DNA from: Sepiola atlantica
Taxonomy: Eukaryota > Mollusca > Cephalopoda > Sepiida > Sepiolidae
DNA: 64,000 nt
Direction: 5' to 3'
Assembly: GCA_963556195.1 (NCBI GenBank)
Contig: OY744532.1
Coordinates: 104,252,083 to 104,316,082, forward strand
The notes beneath the pieces were generated by a model. The model saw only the letters and a list, made by a program, of their open reading frames with translations, did no database searches and was not told where the DNA came from. Shown here piece by piece: positions 45,477-58,280 of the stretch (position 1 is the stretch's first letter; every line of letters begins with the position of its first letter). The translations under genes and the position numbers were made by a program.

Positions 45477-46258
45477 CACATAGAACACATCTATTTGTAT
45501 AAGAGGTTTTGTATCTGTCTGTTATAAACCAAAACTATACTATTACTTCTATTAATTGTACTATTTCACTATCTTTCTATGTTTAGTTCAGTTTTTTAGA
45601 CGAATATATCAACTGTCAATGCTTAATAAGGGAGAGTCAGCATAGTATATCTTCCGTAGTCATGAGACTATCTGTCTATGCTTTACTTATTTTGGGGTAG
45701 CGTACATCAACACGATGTTTTTTACAATCGACTGTTCTTTAGACAACTCAACACTTACATTATGTACGAGCAAAATTATGCGACCAAATGGAGCTTTTTA
45801 AAAGTGTGTTATTATCATAGAGTAAGCATTTAAATGTTTCTTACATAGACAAAGCTGATCTTAGACCAATTGATATGCTTGTTTTACCTCTTGCTATTTC
45901 ATATTATTATTATTATTATTATTATTATAATTATTACTTACATGAAGTATTCACACCAGCGACCAGTGGTTACTCGCTGAAGAAAGTCCGGTATATTACC
46001 CTGGAGTTTCTATGACAGACAACTATCCCGAGATTTCTAGTACTCTGTGTTTCTATTCCTTATTACTATAACTCATTGCCAGACGTGCCAGCCATGTACT
46101 TGGTATTTCTCCCTGATATCGGCGAGTAGTTCCTCTGGAATTTTAGTGACAACAAGCCCTCCCAAGATTCCAGTACGCTACGTCCGTTTTTAGTCGATTT
46201 TCCTTTTGCAGTATCATTTGGTCTTTAAATCATACCTTCAGTTCTCCATCAATTAATG

Positions 46259-46867
46259 GGTACTTATATCGATCTTGACCCAGTTTTCGCGAGTTTCTTG
46301 TCGGAAGCGTTCGGCTATCCTACGCAAACGCCCGAGAGATGACGAGCCGATTTTTACCAGACGACAATTTTGATACGGTACTGCGTCCTATGATTTTAAG
46401 TTATATTTTCAAGAAATTTTCTAAAAGAAACAACAATAAAAAAACAAGCAAAACATAGCGAAGTTACTGTTATCAAATAAATATTGTTTATGTTGAACGT
46501 TGCTGCGTCCTATAATTTTTAGTTATATTTGCAAGCTATTATTCAAACAACAAAACAAATAAAACAAGCAAAACAGAGCGAAATTACTGTTATCAAATAA
46601 ATATTTTAACCCTAACCCTAGACCATAACCTCTAAACCCTAACACTAAACCTAACCCTAAACCCTAACCCTAACCCCTAACCCTAACCCTAACCCTAACA
46701 ACAACAAAAACAAAACAAGCAAAACATTATAATCATAGGACGCAGCACCGATTCAAAATTGTCGGCTGGTACAAATCGGCTCGTCATCTCCCGGGCGTTT
46801 GCGTAGGATAGCCGAACGCTTCCGACAAGAAACTCACGGAAACTGGGTCAAGATCGATATAAGTACC
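46259..46867. mobile_element. Foldback/MITE-like element carrying telomeric repeats
   Basis: A 609-bp element with terminal inverted repeats of about 140 bp: GGTACTTATATCGATCTTGA on the left returns as the reverse complement ending at 46867, and the arms stay close to identical through GCGTTCGGCTATCCTACGCA and beyond. It is flanked on both sides by the direct 8-bp repeat AATTAATG (46251-46258 and 46868-46875), a target-site duplication. Inside lie two tandem 122-bp copies (from 46381 and 46503; each contains ACTGTTATCAAATAAATAT) and then a CCCTAA tract. No transposase is encoded. An 8-bp duplication points towards hAT-, P- or Merlin-type transposases. The family is not known to me. Confidence 0.88.
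46608..46699 (+). repeat. Interstitial telomeric sequence (CCCTAA)n
   Basis: About 92 bp of CCCTAA units, degenerate on the left and near-perfect at the right (46655-46699), located wholly between the arms of the foldback element. Confidence 0.95.
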
Positions 46868-47256
46868 AATTAATGTTTGAACAAATCATATCATAGAACT
46901 TAATTGCCATAAAAACATAATTGGATGTAGAAAGCTTCCAATATGTTAAAGCGTGTAATAGAGCAGTATTTGCTAAGAAAATTTAAACTTAAATGAATTT
47001 CTTATAGGTTCGAGAAGTTTTATTCTTTTAAATAGCATAAACTATTGCGAATTTCCACGGAGTAATTCAGTTTTTATTCACCTTTTATGAAAGCATTAAA
47101 ATTGTCATAGAAATGCATTGCGGGGCATTTAATTTTGTAATTAAATATTTTTTATAAGTAAGTCTTGATATTTTACGATATAGCATTTATTATTCCAATG
47201 AAAAGGGGATAAAAAACCGAAAGAATAATGAGTAAATAACGTAAGGGCAAGAAATA

Positions 47257-47257
47257 A

Positions 47258-47321
<64 letters not shown>
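47257..47321. repeat. (CA)n then (TA)n array
   Basis: CA to 47278 followed by TA to 47321, directly 5' of dispersed repeat D. Confidence 0.95.
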
Positions 47322-47324
<3 letters not shown>

Positions 47325-47500
47325 CCAGGTAAAATCTCCACAGGATAGTAATCCAAAGAATTACAACCGGGTTTATAAAAAGTGTTCAATATCAAATAGA
47401 ACTTTTATATATGATTATTTCTTATTTACACGGACATGTACAAAATCTGCAACACTGGCATGTCGATGTTATCGATCAACAGTTATTATAAAATAAGATC
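47322..47500 (+). repeat. Dispersed repeat D, copy 2
   Basis: Aligns over its full length with 16005-16195, including ACCGGGTTTATAAAAAGTG and CATGTCGATGTTATCGATCA. Confidence 0.85.
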
Positions 47501-47589
47501 TCATCAGGAAGAGTTAAAAGAAAGAACTTTCCAAATATGATCTAAGATTATTCCAAATATGATCTAAGTTTAAGATCGGATTCTAACTA

Positions 47590-47725
47590 TGCCTGATGAA
47601 ATCTCAGTTTATAATAACTGTTGATCGATAAAATCGACATGCCAGTGTCGCAGACTTAGTACATGTCTGTGTAAATAAAAATAATCATGTCGCAGATTTT
47701 GTACATGTCTGTGTAAATAAAGATA

Positions 47726-47759
<34 letters not shown>

Positions 47760-47797
47760 TATTTTTATTTACACAGACATGTACAAAATCTGCGACA

Positions 47798-47850
<53 letters not shown>
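47590..47850 (-). repeat. Inverted and nested partial copies of repeat D around (TA)n arrays
   Basis: From 47600 the sequence GATGAAATCTCAGTTTATAA...CGACATGCCAGTGTCGCAGA is repeat D in reverse. A short piece of it is repeated twice (about 47640-47690 and 47690-47730) and then mirrored across a TA array at 47729-47757, giving a hairpin centred on TA. A second TA array follows at about 47800-47849. Confidence 0.75.
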
Positions 47851-47852
<2 letters not shown>

Positions 47853-47879
47853 GCGTGTGCATATATAAGAGTTTACAGC

Positions 47880-49800
47880 AATATAGATTAAATTATGTAG
47901 ATCAAAATGATTCCCGAAGGGATCGAATTTTAATGACAAAAGACAAGCTAAAAACTAGCTTATTCAAACACAGTAATGCAGTTTACAATTGTTTCTAGAA
48001 ATCTGTATTGTAAACAAAAAATCCAGTTCATTTACTATGAAACCAAATTCTGTTCCTCAGAACTTCGGAACAAAGAATAAAATATAGAGAACGAAATCAG
48101 AAACTTTTCCAGCCTCACTCCAATAAGAAAATGTAACAATTGTTTTGATGAAAATCAATAAAGTTGAAAAACAACCAGAGTAAAAATAAAAATTAATCAA
48201 GGGGAAAAAGTAAAAAACGCAATGGCTCACAATGGCTTCCATACCGATGTTCTAACAGAGACACTGAAGGGTTCCGAAATATGGACAATAGTAACTGAGT
48301 AAATTAAATATAATAATTTAGTATTGATTCAGGGTAAAACTAATCTCGGGTCTAGAAAACATTAGAACTAAGTTATAGGTATTTTATCCAGAACTAATTA
48401 AATTTCGAAGTATAGTAACTAATTTACTTTGATTTATAAGTGTGTCTAAATGTGGAGGCACATTTAAATAAAATAATAATATATGATTATAATACATATA
48501 ATATATGTATATAGACATACATACGCATTCACACACAAAAATATAGGTATATATATATGCACATATATATATAAACACCTACACAGATATATTCATATAT
48601 ATAAACACCTACACATATACGTACATATGTTGCATAACTACTGAAATTAAACGTCACGAGAAGCAAAGGGGGGAGAGAGCTTATTTATTACTACAGGCAG
48701 AAATCCTTCCGACTGAGGCAGTTCTCCAAAACCACCTCACAGTTCGCTATTACATCCTCTCCGGCCGAAAACAACGCGAAATGTTCACGAGAGGATTAAT
48801 AGTGATTTCAATCTTTTTTCTTAATACTTCTGATGATACAATTTTCATAGACACTTTCATAGTTATTCTTTAAGCAAACATGTTTCTCAGTAATTTTAAC
48901 ACATTTTGGGGAGTCATTTTTCAACAGGGACCTTAAACACACTTTTCTTAAGAGTCATTTAAACAGATTTCTAAACACATTTTTCAAGAGTCAAAAAGTC
49001 ACTTTGAAACACAGTTGCCAGATATTTTATATTATAAGAAAGTTACCTTTGTAGTTCTCGTTCGTCGCTGGCCCTCATCTTGTTGCTGGCTGTGATCGCC
49101 GCGCGGAACCTGTTTTTGTGGGCAAATTCTATCTTTAAGCAGAGGACAAAGACACTCGAAGTCGGATTTTCTGAGAGATTTCTTTTGTTCTTTTTATTTC
49201 ATGCTTTCATTCGAGTGGAGGGGTTTCCATTATTGGTTCTTCATTCACATCTTCTTAAGTTCGTACTCTGTGGGACGTTAGACGCTGTTAGTTTTTCTTA
49301 GTAGCTTTGGCCCATATCTCTTCGATTCACACCCGAACTCTTGCGTTCGAGAGCTACCTCATCTGCATGCGCTCGCCACAAGCTTCCATGGTGATCTTTT
49401 AGATACAGCCCTTATCGCGAGCGATTACATTCTTGGGAAAACTTCGCTCGCTTTTCCGAAACGACGTTGTCGCTTCGAGCTCCAATGGCAGACTGATTCC
49501 AAAAAGCTAAGTTCTTGTTCTCCGTGGTGACGTAATCATCATTCCCACGCACGAGATGGGGACAAAAACGACTCACTCTGATCTCTGACTCAAAGGTCAC
49601 GTCAGGTGTCTAAATTTATTATGACTATTCTTGGATCAAACTCTTCTCTGAACTCACTTCTGAGTCCAGAAACAAAACCTATTTTTCAATAACAAAATTA
49701 GCTATTTGATACTAGTTAACCTACTGTGCCTTGCATAATGGGGCCCTACGATACTGTAACACATACACATTCACACAGAAATATGTATATATATACATAT
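47880..49800. other. Unannotated region
   Basis: No gene supported. 49060-49600 is less AT-rich with short open frames on both strands, but none has a domain I recognise. Confidence 0.45.
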
Positions 49801-49827
49801 ATGTGCATATATATATATATATATATA

Positions 49828-49924
49828 TCTTTGAAAATCCATGGATTAAGGATGTGAAGCTCCTTGCTTTGAACTTTTGATGTTCTGATGTTTTAATAAC
49901 TTTTATTCTCATCTTTAATCTATA

Positions 49925-49925
<1 letters not shown>
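49828..49925 (+). repeat. Dispersed repeat E, copy 3
   Basis: Aligns with 757-875 (ATGGATTAAGGATGTGAA, TTTTATTCTCATCTTTAATC) and runs straight into a long (TA)n array. Confidence 0.65.

Positions 49926-50001
<76 letters not shown>
49926..50001. repeat. (TA)n array
   Basis: About 76 bp of TA. Confidence 0.95.
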
Positions 50002-50002
<1 letters not shown>

Positions 50003-50349
50003 TTTCTAAGACGGGTAAAATTTATTACCCGGACAAGAGATTTTCTCACTTTTCCTCTCGCCTTCTAAAGGTTAAAATGAACATTTAATGTTACTATATT
50101 TATGGCTAGAGCCCTTCAGTAATTTTTTTATTATTGCAGAACATATCTAAAATTAAAGGCTAAAGCGTTAATGGTTTTACGAGGAAATTGAAATTAAGGC
50201 AATCTTACCAAATTGATATTTAATAACTATGGAGGAATATTTATGCAAATCTGCTATATTTGAATTACCAAATCGGAGATGTGCGCATATTAGGCGCTCT
50301 TAATACATTTTAAAAATGATCCAATGAAAGAGAAATTTTAACACGTATT

Positions 50350-51105
50350 GTCAAAATGTCACTCACATTGGATTTTTAAGAATTTATTCCTTTCTACCTC
50401 ATTTATATAAATGTAACTAAATATATGCCACCTTAGAGTTACTTACGCTTCGTAGCTCTGTTCTAAAATACGTAATGATCAGTTAATTAATCTTCGAGTA
50501 TATTCTGTAAGCATACCCACACACTAAACATTATATGAGTAGAAATATGCACGAGAAGTGGTTTAACAATATTAGTTACGCTTTGATATAAATTTCACTA
50601 ACATTGGATTTTAAAGAATTTTTACGATGATCTTTTATCTCTTTCTACCCCCTTTACATGAATGTAACTTAATATAGGCCACATTAGGGTTACTTACGCT
50701 TCGTAGCTCTTTTCTAAAATACATAATGATCGGTTAATTAATCGAGTATATTCTGTAAGCATCCCCACACACTAAACATTATATGAGTAGAAATATGCAC
50801 GAGAAGTGGTTTAACAATATTAGTTACGCTTTGATATAAATTTCACTAACATTAGATTTTAAAGAATTTTTACGATGATCTTTTATCCCTTTCTACCCCC
50901 TTTACATGAATGTAACTTAATATAGGCCACATTAGGGTTACTTACGCTTCGTAGCTCTTTTCTAAAATACATAATGATCGGTTAATTCATCGTCGAGTAT
51001 ATTCTGTACATACAATTATATAAGCATGCACACATACTGAACTTTATATAAATAGAAATATGCACGAGAAGTGGTTAAACAATATTAGTTATGCTTTGAT
51101 ATATA
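50350..51105 (+). repeat. Tandem repeat, 248-251-bp unit, three copies
   Basis: The landmark ACTTACGCTTCGTAGCTCT falls at 50441, 50692 and 50940. Copies 2 and 3 are nearly identical; copy 1 is more diverged and has a small deletion. Each unit ends GCACGAGAAGTGGTTTAACA. Such monomers could be part of a satellite or of a tandem-repeat element. Confidence 0.93.
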
Positions 51106-51124
51106 AACATATAACATGTATATG

Positions 51125-51155
<31 letters not shown>

Positions 51156-52250
51156 TTATTAATGTGTATATATGCGTTATCACGTATACTTATTATATAT
51201 TTCCGAGTTGACCTTATCCTGTCTCCACGTGATCACTACCGAAGACAAATGATCAAAGTTGACAAGATAAAAGTATCAATTCGAAGTTCACTTTCTGAAA
51301 TGCATTTCTGCCGCTCATCTGTTTTGCAACAAAACCCAGGGAAAGGTCCGGCTTACAAACTTTACCCATCAATCAAAAATGTTGCCAAAATAATATCAAA
51401 ATAGACAAAAAAACTGTTTACATATATGTATAGTAATGTGTTGATGTCTAATACAATGCCTGTGTTAGACGGTGAATACAAATGTCAGAAAATACAATTA
51501 CATAGCGAAATACACATTAATACAACGCGACAACGAAATTGATAATGTGTTCCTTGTAATACATATTTATTCCATGTTTATATGTTTATATGTTTATATT
51601 TTCACGCCGTTCGTCATGATATTTCGGCAGTATAACCCTTTCATCAGACAATTTCACACGTATCCCTTATGCTTTTTTTAAATAGCCGTAAGTCGTATTT
51701 TCTAAACTTTTGTTACGCCTAAACAATGCATATTGCCACTGAGATTTAAGGGGATACTGTTATTAGGGTCCAGATATATAGAGAGCATTGTATTGGTCAA
51801 AAATAACTACCTAATCTAATTGGTCCATCAGTATCCACCAAGTTGTAGCCTCTGTCCGATCGCCGCAATGTTGCATATTTGTGCTTATTTTACAAGTACT
51901 TCAATGGAATCAGATCCTATGAACTAGCTGCTCTGGTGCCACTTCGACATATTGACCTGAGATGACCTTATACGGGTTGAATGGTCGTTAAACCCCAACA
52001 AACAAACAAGCCACTTCGACGTAAATAAAGATTTTCTTTAGCTATTTTCGTCATTGTTTTTTTGTCATATGAAAAGGATTTGCCGGAGAATCGAAAACGT
52101 TCGTGATACATATGAAACTTACATGATTTTAATTTAAAACAAAGAGATTGGAAAAATTTGAAGAATTAAAAATTTATAATTGAGAATCAGAATTATTTTA
52201 TTTTGACAATGTTTTCTTAAAAAAAACCTACTGTCTAAATACACACAACC
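51106..52250. other. Unannotated; one hammerhead-like stretch
   Basis: No gene supported. On the minus strand near 51665-51590, GTCTGATGAAAGGG...TGCCGAAATATCATGACG contains the two core strands but stem II pairs poorly and position 17 is not clear. Confidence 0.4.
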
Positions 52251-52253
52251 ACA

Positions 52254-52256
<3 letters not shown>

Positions 52257-52302
<46 letters not shown>
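52257..52302. repeat. (TA)n array
   Basis: About 46 bp of TA. Confidence 0.95.
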
Positions 52303-52304
<2 letters not shown>

Positions 52305-52571
52305 AGATACAGAATTTTAATAGGGAATTAGTGTCATTACTATCGATGGTTGAGGTTATAATTTTTTTATACATATTGTTTTAATTTATATTATAAACGA
52401 GAAACAGAGTATCACGATAGGTGAACAAAGTAAAATAACTTCGAATTTAAAATAATTAGTAAAAGAAAAACCGACAGAAAAAAACTCCCAATATATCATT
52501 CAGACGACCTTCTTCAATGATGTGGAAAATCGATTATTTACGTGGCCAACAAAAACATAAATGAATAGTAA

Positions 52572-52586
52572 ATACACACACACGCC

Positions 52587-52638
<52 letters not shown>

Positions 52639-52640
52639 TA
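52572..52640. repeat. (CA)n then (TA)n array at left end of Tc1-like relic
   Basis: CA to about 52606, then TA to 52640, ending where the third Tc1-like element is inferred to begin. Confidence 0.95.
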
Positions 52641-54126
52641 AACTGTGTTTCTCGCTTTATTGCAGATCATAATATTGTTAATAACTTCAATAATATAAAT
52701 CGCACAAGTTTGAAATTTTGCACACTTAAAGAGTGCTCCTAAGTAGGTAGGATACCAAAATATTTTGCAAATATATACAATATTTCTAAAGTTATAGACA
52801 TTTATGCATTGGTTAGCCATTTTTACTGTTTTTCGCTTGCAGGTTTGTGAAAATGCCCCAAAATCGAAGTTTGACTGCTACTGAAAGGCAAAGGGTTGTA
52901 GGTGGCCTTTCAGAACGACTGACATTTCTGGATTTAGCCAAGGAACTGGGAAGGGATAAGAGAACCTTGGTTTCTTTTGTGGAGAAGCCCAACACTGCAC
53001 CAAGGAAAGATAAGGGTACAAGAAGGAGCATTTCGCCTCGCGATATACGAAAAATACGCAGACAGATCATTAGGGAACCAAATGGCACTAGCGCCTCCAT
53101 TTTTTGAAAAGCTGGCGTTGTTCCGATGTCCAGGAAAACCAGATACAGTGTCTTGAATGAGATGGCCAGTAACGTGAAGCCCGTTTCCAGGCCTCTCTTG
53201 AACAAAACCCATAAGGGAAAACGCATTGCGTGGGCAGAAAAAACATTAAAACGGACTTCCAACAGGTTCTATTCACAGATGAAGCTAGAGCCACACTTGA
53301 TGGTCCGGGTGGATGGGCTACAGTTTGGAGTCCTACTGGAGCTGCTATCTCACATCGCGTTCGTCGCCAACAAGGTGGCGAGTGAGTTATGTTTTGGGCA
53401 GGTATCATAGGTGATAAATTAATTAGACCTTTCCGAGTGCCAGAGGGTGTGAAACTCACAAGCCAAGCATACATATCGTTCTTAGATGAGCATTTGTCAC
53501 CTTGGCTGGACGACCTGCATTTACTTCATCTACGTCAACTGATTTTTATGAACGACAATGCTTCATCTCATGCAGCAAAGGCCACGACTACCTTCCTCGC
53601 ATCTCTGGGCATCAAGGGAGAGAGAGAGAGAGTATCATGACTTGGCCACCTTGTTCTCCTGACTAAAACCGGATTGAGCAGCTGTGGTCAATTTTAAAGA
53701 GGAATGTTTATGAAGGAGGACAACAATTTACATCAAAAGATTCCTTCTGGAATAAAATTGTTGATGTTGCTAGTAGCATAACACCTTCCCAAATCAACAG
53801 ATTGAGTTCATCTGTTGATGGCAGACTGCAGAGGGTAATTTCAATAAATGAGAGATATGTTGATAAATGATTCAATTTTGTGGTGTATATCTGGTGATTT
53901 CTTCCTTACATTTTATTCATATTGTTACTTATGATTTAAATGATTAAAATAATTAATACTGCTAAGTCAATTTCTTGTATCACCTATGGACTGTATTTCA
54001 ACAAACCTGCAATAAAGCGAGAAACAGTAAAAATGGTTAATAAATACATAACTGTATATAACTTTAGAAATATAGTATTGATTATCAAAATATTTTGGTA
54101 TCTTACCTACTTTGGAGCACTCTTTC
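52641..54126 (+). mobile_element. Decayed Tc1-like transposon, third family
   Basis: Segments 52730-52850 and 54005-54126 are inverted repeats of each other (AGAGTGCTCCTAAGTAGGTA; TATTTCTAAAGTTATA; CGCTT...GCAGGTTTGT). The left side has an additional outer motif TGTTTCTCGCTTTATTGCAG at 52647-52666 resembling the inner one, so it probably had IR/DR ends; the right outer part is lost or too diverged to see. The transposase between them is broken. Confidence 0.85.
52853..53870 (+). pseudogene. Tc1-like transposase, multiple stops and frameshifts
   Basis: The start 'MPQNRSLTATERQRVV' with helix-turn-helix region runs to TGA at 53105, continues in the same frame to about 53265, then shifts. 'VLFTDEARATLDG' (first catalytic Asp, 53278) and, after a TGA near 53380, 'MFWAGIIGDK' and 'IFMNDNASSHAAK' (second Asp) follow in the new frame. 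A GAGAGAGAGA expansion near 53620-53635 shifts the frame again before 'MTWPPCSPD', a TAA, and 'IEQLWSILKR' with the catalytic Glu. The C-terminus 'INERYVDK' ends at TGA 53868. Overall length, about 339 codons, is normal for the family. Confidence 0.9.
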
Positions 54127-54269
54127 AGCGTATCCACATAAAATGTTATAAAGGGATATAATATTTTACGTATCAATGTTCAGTATTTACTTCAACAGTG
54201 CTCAATACGTGAGTAGAGCTAGGTAGTAAGTTATGAACATATATTTATCGCAATTAAACTACACAGATG

Positions 54270-54352
54270 CTTCCGCGTTTCATCCCCGTAAGGAATCCTC
54301 AAGCTAAAATGTCTGACGATTCCCTACGGGAATGAAACGCTAAAGCCTGTGT
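54270..54352. repeat. Inverted pair of hammerhead-like half-units
   Basis: CCGCGTTTCATCCCCGTAAG on the left is mirrored by CCCTACGGGAATGAAACGC on the right. On + the right half reads CTGACGA-TTCCC-TAC-GGGAA-T-GAAACGC: both core strands and a five-pair stem II with one extra T before GAAA. The left half, on the minus strand, has TTGAGGA instead of the core strand. A similar unit lies at 21255-21335. Confidence 0.6.
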
Positions 54353-54389
54353 GTAACTTAATTATCATAAATATATTTTTAATAAGTTA

Positions 54390-54515
<126 letters not shown>

Positions 54516-55495
54516 ATTGATGTACCTACTTGTTTATTCGTAGTATAAGAGTGATATTAACCAGATAGAACAGTGTACACTCGTCGAGGTCAATCAGAGT
54601 TCAGGGTAAATTTATATAAAATGAGAGAAAGAAAGGTGGAAGACACATTATTATTGTACACACATGAGTTCCAGATTTTGCATGTACTCTTTTTGTTTGC
54701 ACAGAGACGGCTGTTGTAAGATCTTAGCAACCGCTTCGAGGATTTTTAGATTGATTTTTGAACGAGCGCAGTTCTAAATAAGGAATGTTATTATCCACGT
54801 ATTCTCTAGTGCAAAATTGGAATTGCAATAAATGCTCATCGATAGATCACTCGTGGGCTTGTCAACCCCCGGATATTTTCCTTTCTCTGTGCCAAGGTAT
54901 CAGAGGGGTGATATGTTGGGGAATTCGTACCTTTAAGCACTAGATAGTACCCCCTACCGTAGTCAGCCTAGCACTGACCAATAAAACGATAAACGACCAT
55001 GTTATATTGAGTGGAGGGGATACTATCCTTCTGAAAAGAAGGAAAGGCGCTTATAGACCTGAAAAGCACTCGAACATTAGTATAAAAAAACAATGTAAGA
55101 CGAGTGAAAAGAAGTGTGTCACAACTCATGACTTTTAATAGTAATCCATGGAAGCTTTATATCAACGGGGCATTTGTGGCAAAAAATGTTCCATTTTGTA
55201 AGGCAGCGATTTTGTCTTTTATACATTTTCAATGGTGTGTAAAAGACAACTGTTAGACGTGATTATTTCTAAATGAGGTTAAAAACTTATTACCATTCTT
55301 AGCCGTTCCTGTCGAAAGATCGGATGAGTGTTTTGTTAACTGTGTATACAGAAGACCTATTTTCACAAGTCAATATATTAGCTGGGATTCGTTCATTCCT
55401 GAAATCAGTAAATAAATCGGATACAAACTTAAATACTTCGGGCTTATTTGTTCCCTATCTTGTAAATCTCTTTCCCTCGTTTATCATATGCATAC
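54516..55495. other. Unannotated region
   Basis: No gene, repeat family or RNA seen. Open frames are under 80 codons and featureless. Confidence 0.5.
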
Positions 55496-55562
55496 AAATA
55501 ATATATATATATAGAGAGAAAACTAACCTCAATAATGGCTGTTTGCCAAATATAATTTGATT

Positions 55563-55565
<3 letters not shown>

Positions 55566-55643
<78 letters not shown>

Positions 55644-55831
55644 CAGACGTGTTGTTATCATCATAAATAATGAATAATAAAATATTTCCAAACAGTCTTG
55701 GAAACGATCGTATGTCAAATAGTAGTTGGTTGTTTATTCTTTGAACAATTTCAAATTATATTTATCTCAGCAAACTCATATATGCATAAATGTATACATA
55801 TATAATATATATATATATATATACATATATG

Positions 55832-55863
<32 letters not shown>

Positions 55864-55895
55864 CTGTATATGATTTTGAAAAAAAATCATATACA

Positions 55896-55951
<56 letters not shown>

Positions 55952-55955
55952 TGTA
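55566..55955. repeat. TA arrays with a hairpin-forming spacer
   Basis: TA arrays at about 55566-55640, 55803-55862 and 55898-55950. The 34-bp spacer at 55863-55897, CTGTATATGATTTT with its reverse complement AAAATCATATACAG, folds perfectly, and CTGTATATGATTTTGAAA is repeated after the next TA array (55951-55968). Confidence 0.85.
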
Positions 55956-56589
55956 TATGATTTTGAAAAGAATCGGCATGAATTCTGGCAGATTCTGCGC
56001 AAGCACATTTTGTATATCCATATTGAATAAGGCTATATCAACTACGTGTAATGAAATGTGTTTAGCTCTTCCACTTTCACTGCTTTTATCCGAATTTTAC
56101 CGAGTATACCGTAAAGTATACTAATATATATATATATATATATCAAAAAATAATTTTCCACATTAAAAGGCATCGTAAAAATGTAATACAATTTTGCTCA
56201 TGAAATCGATAAATATGACATACTTCTTTTTTATACAATAAATCAAATATTTCGATCGTGACCGATCTTTTTTAAAAATGAAACTGAAAATCTGACATCG
56301 TTATTATTTGTTCATCTTTCTCAACGCCCGCACTTTGTCAGCGAACCGCCAACGGTGAGCCTCACTCATTAACTGAATTAGTGTAGACCTAATTTTGTTT
56401 GTAATTTAAGGTAAATTATATTATTTTAAATCAAATAATCGATCATTGGTAAAATCATTTAGCGTAATTACTAACTATCTCGTTCTAATACGTTTTTCAC
56501 AGAATTAGACAAATAATTAGCTATAAACTGATAGAAGCCAGACAAAGTTGTAAATGAACATATCTACCAGCTACTACTTTTCCTTATCA

Positions 56590-56785
56590 ACCCATCATGT
56601 CAACCCAATATTTCGATGTACTTGCATGACATTTTTCTTAAAATTGTCATCCTGAGGAAGTCCTACAATAAAGACGAAACGTTGATGAATACATGAAAAA
56701 AATTTCTCTTGGTTTTTCCTTTTTCATTTCCCATCACGTCGGATTACTCTCATCCTTCCTTTCTCATACGTAGGTACTAAAACCG
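56590..56785 (+). repeat. Single (non-palindromic) unit of family P
   Basis: Matches the right arm plus the asymmetric end of the palindromes: GTACTTGCATGACATTTTTC, CCTGAGGAAGTCCTAC, GACGAAACGTTGATG and CATCACGTCGGATTAC. It shows what the un-mirrored element looks like. No (TA)n array touches it. Confidence 0.8.
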
Positions 56786-57039
56786 CTGATAGGGGCGTCT
56801 ATAAATTAGTTATAGATGAATTTGATTTATTCATATTTGTAAATCATAATTACACATATATATATTTGTGTGTGAGAGAGAGAATAAACAATAACAAATA
56901 TTTATATTTGTCGCTCCTCGTAAAAAAGTAGAGCACTGTAATGGTAGTACTAACACAGCATGACGTCACTTGCTTTATAATGCATCATTCCTTCCCTAAT
57001 AGAAGTAGAATGCCTGGACGTCAAGCCGCTTTAAAAAAA

Positions 57040-57364
<325 letters not shown>

Positions 57365-57482
57365 AGAGAGAGAGACTTTTATATATATTTGGATATTCTT
57401 AAAGAAAAACAACAAATAATAAAAACACACCGGTTAACACCGGTCGACTATCAGCAGAAAACAACAATAACAAAAAATAAGC

Positions 57483-57486
<4 letters not shown>

Positions 57487-57554
<68 letters not shown>
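57487..57554. repeat. (TA)n array
   Basis: About 68 bp of TA. Confidence 0.95.
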
Positions 57555-57558
<4 letters not shown>

Positions 57559-58191
57559 AATAAAACCTTACAGGTACTTCCACGTCGGGTGAGGGGTAAC
57601 CTGAGAGTAATGAAAAATATAGCGCGACTCTCTGCCATGTTTGAAAATCAATCCATTAGATGAAGTTTCAGGTCATCCCCAAAATTAGGTAACGTTAAGA
57701 ATGATTTGAGTAGAAGATAAACTTCAGCGAATGTCCATAAGTTAAGACTCACTCCTCAATGTGTGCCGGGCATTGAAAAATTAAAGTGTATTTCTTCATG
57801 TCCGCACCTTTTTTAATTATAGAACCATATTGTGATGAATATATATATACTGTGAAATATTGAAAATCAGTAGTTTCTTTTTTGTTGCTCGTTCGACATT
57901 TTATGTTATATCGGTGACAGAAATGTTGAATCAGTTCTGCTTTCTTGCAACATAAAAATGATTTATCGTAAGATTTTATAGTTTTTTTTAAAATATTATC
58001 TGTCTATAGTTATATTTTAAACACATTTTTCTCTGATGTCATCTGAAAGGATACATTAACATGATCGAATAGTGTCCCTTTTTTGACAATAGTGTTTTAT
58101 GACTAGTCTGGGCCAAAACCAGGGACCAGTCTTGACAGCGTAAAGAGAGCTGGGAATTTTCGAATATTGATGGATGTCTATTTTATCTAGT

Positions 58192-58213
58192 AGACACACA
58201 CAGACACACACAG

Positions 58214-58275
<62 letters not shown>
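58192..58275. repeat. (CA)n then (TA)n, left flank of palindrome copy 2
   Basis: ACACACAG units to about 58222, then TA to 58275. Confidence 0.95.

Positions 58276-58278
<3 letters not shown>

Positions 58279-58280
<2 letters not shown>

Noticed and set aside
46608..46699. Chromosome-fusion scar (interstitial telomere)
   Set aside because: The tract lies entirely between the inverted repeats of an element with its own 8-bp target duplication, so transposition explains it more simply.
47590..47660. CTGATGA followed by long pairing CAGTT/AACTG stem on +, resembling a hammerhead
   Set aside because: The GAAA strand is missing (GATAAA/GATAAC in the copies), so it does not meet the hammerhead core requirement.
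49080..49301. 73-codon plus-strand frame in a less AT-rich region
   Set aside because: No domain, splice-site pair or homology I can name supports an exon.
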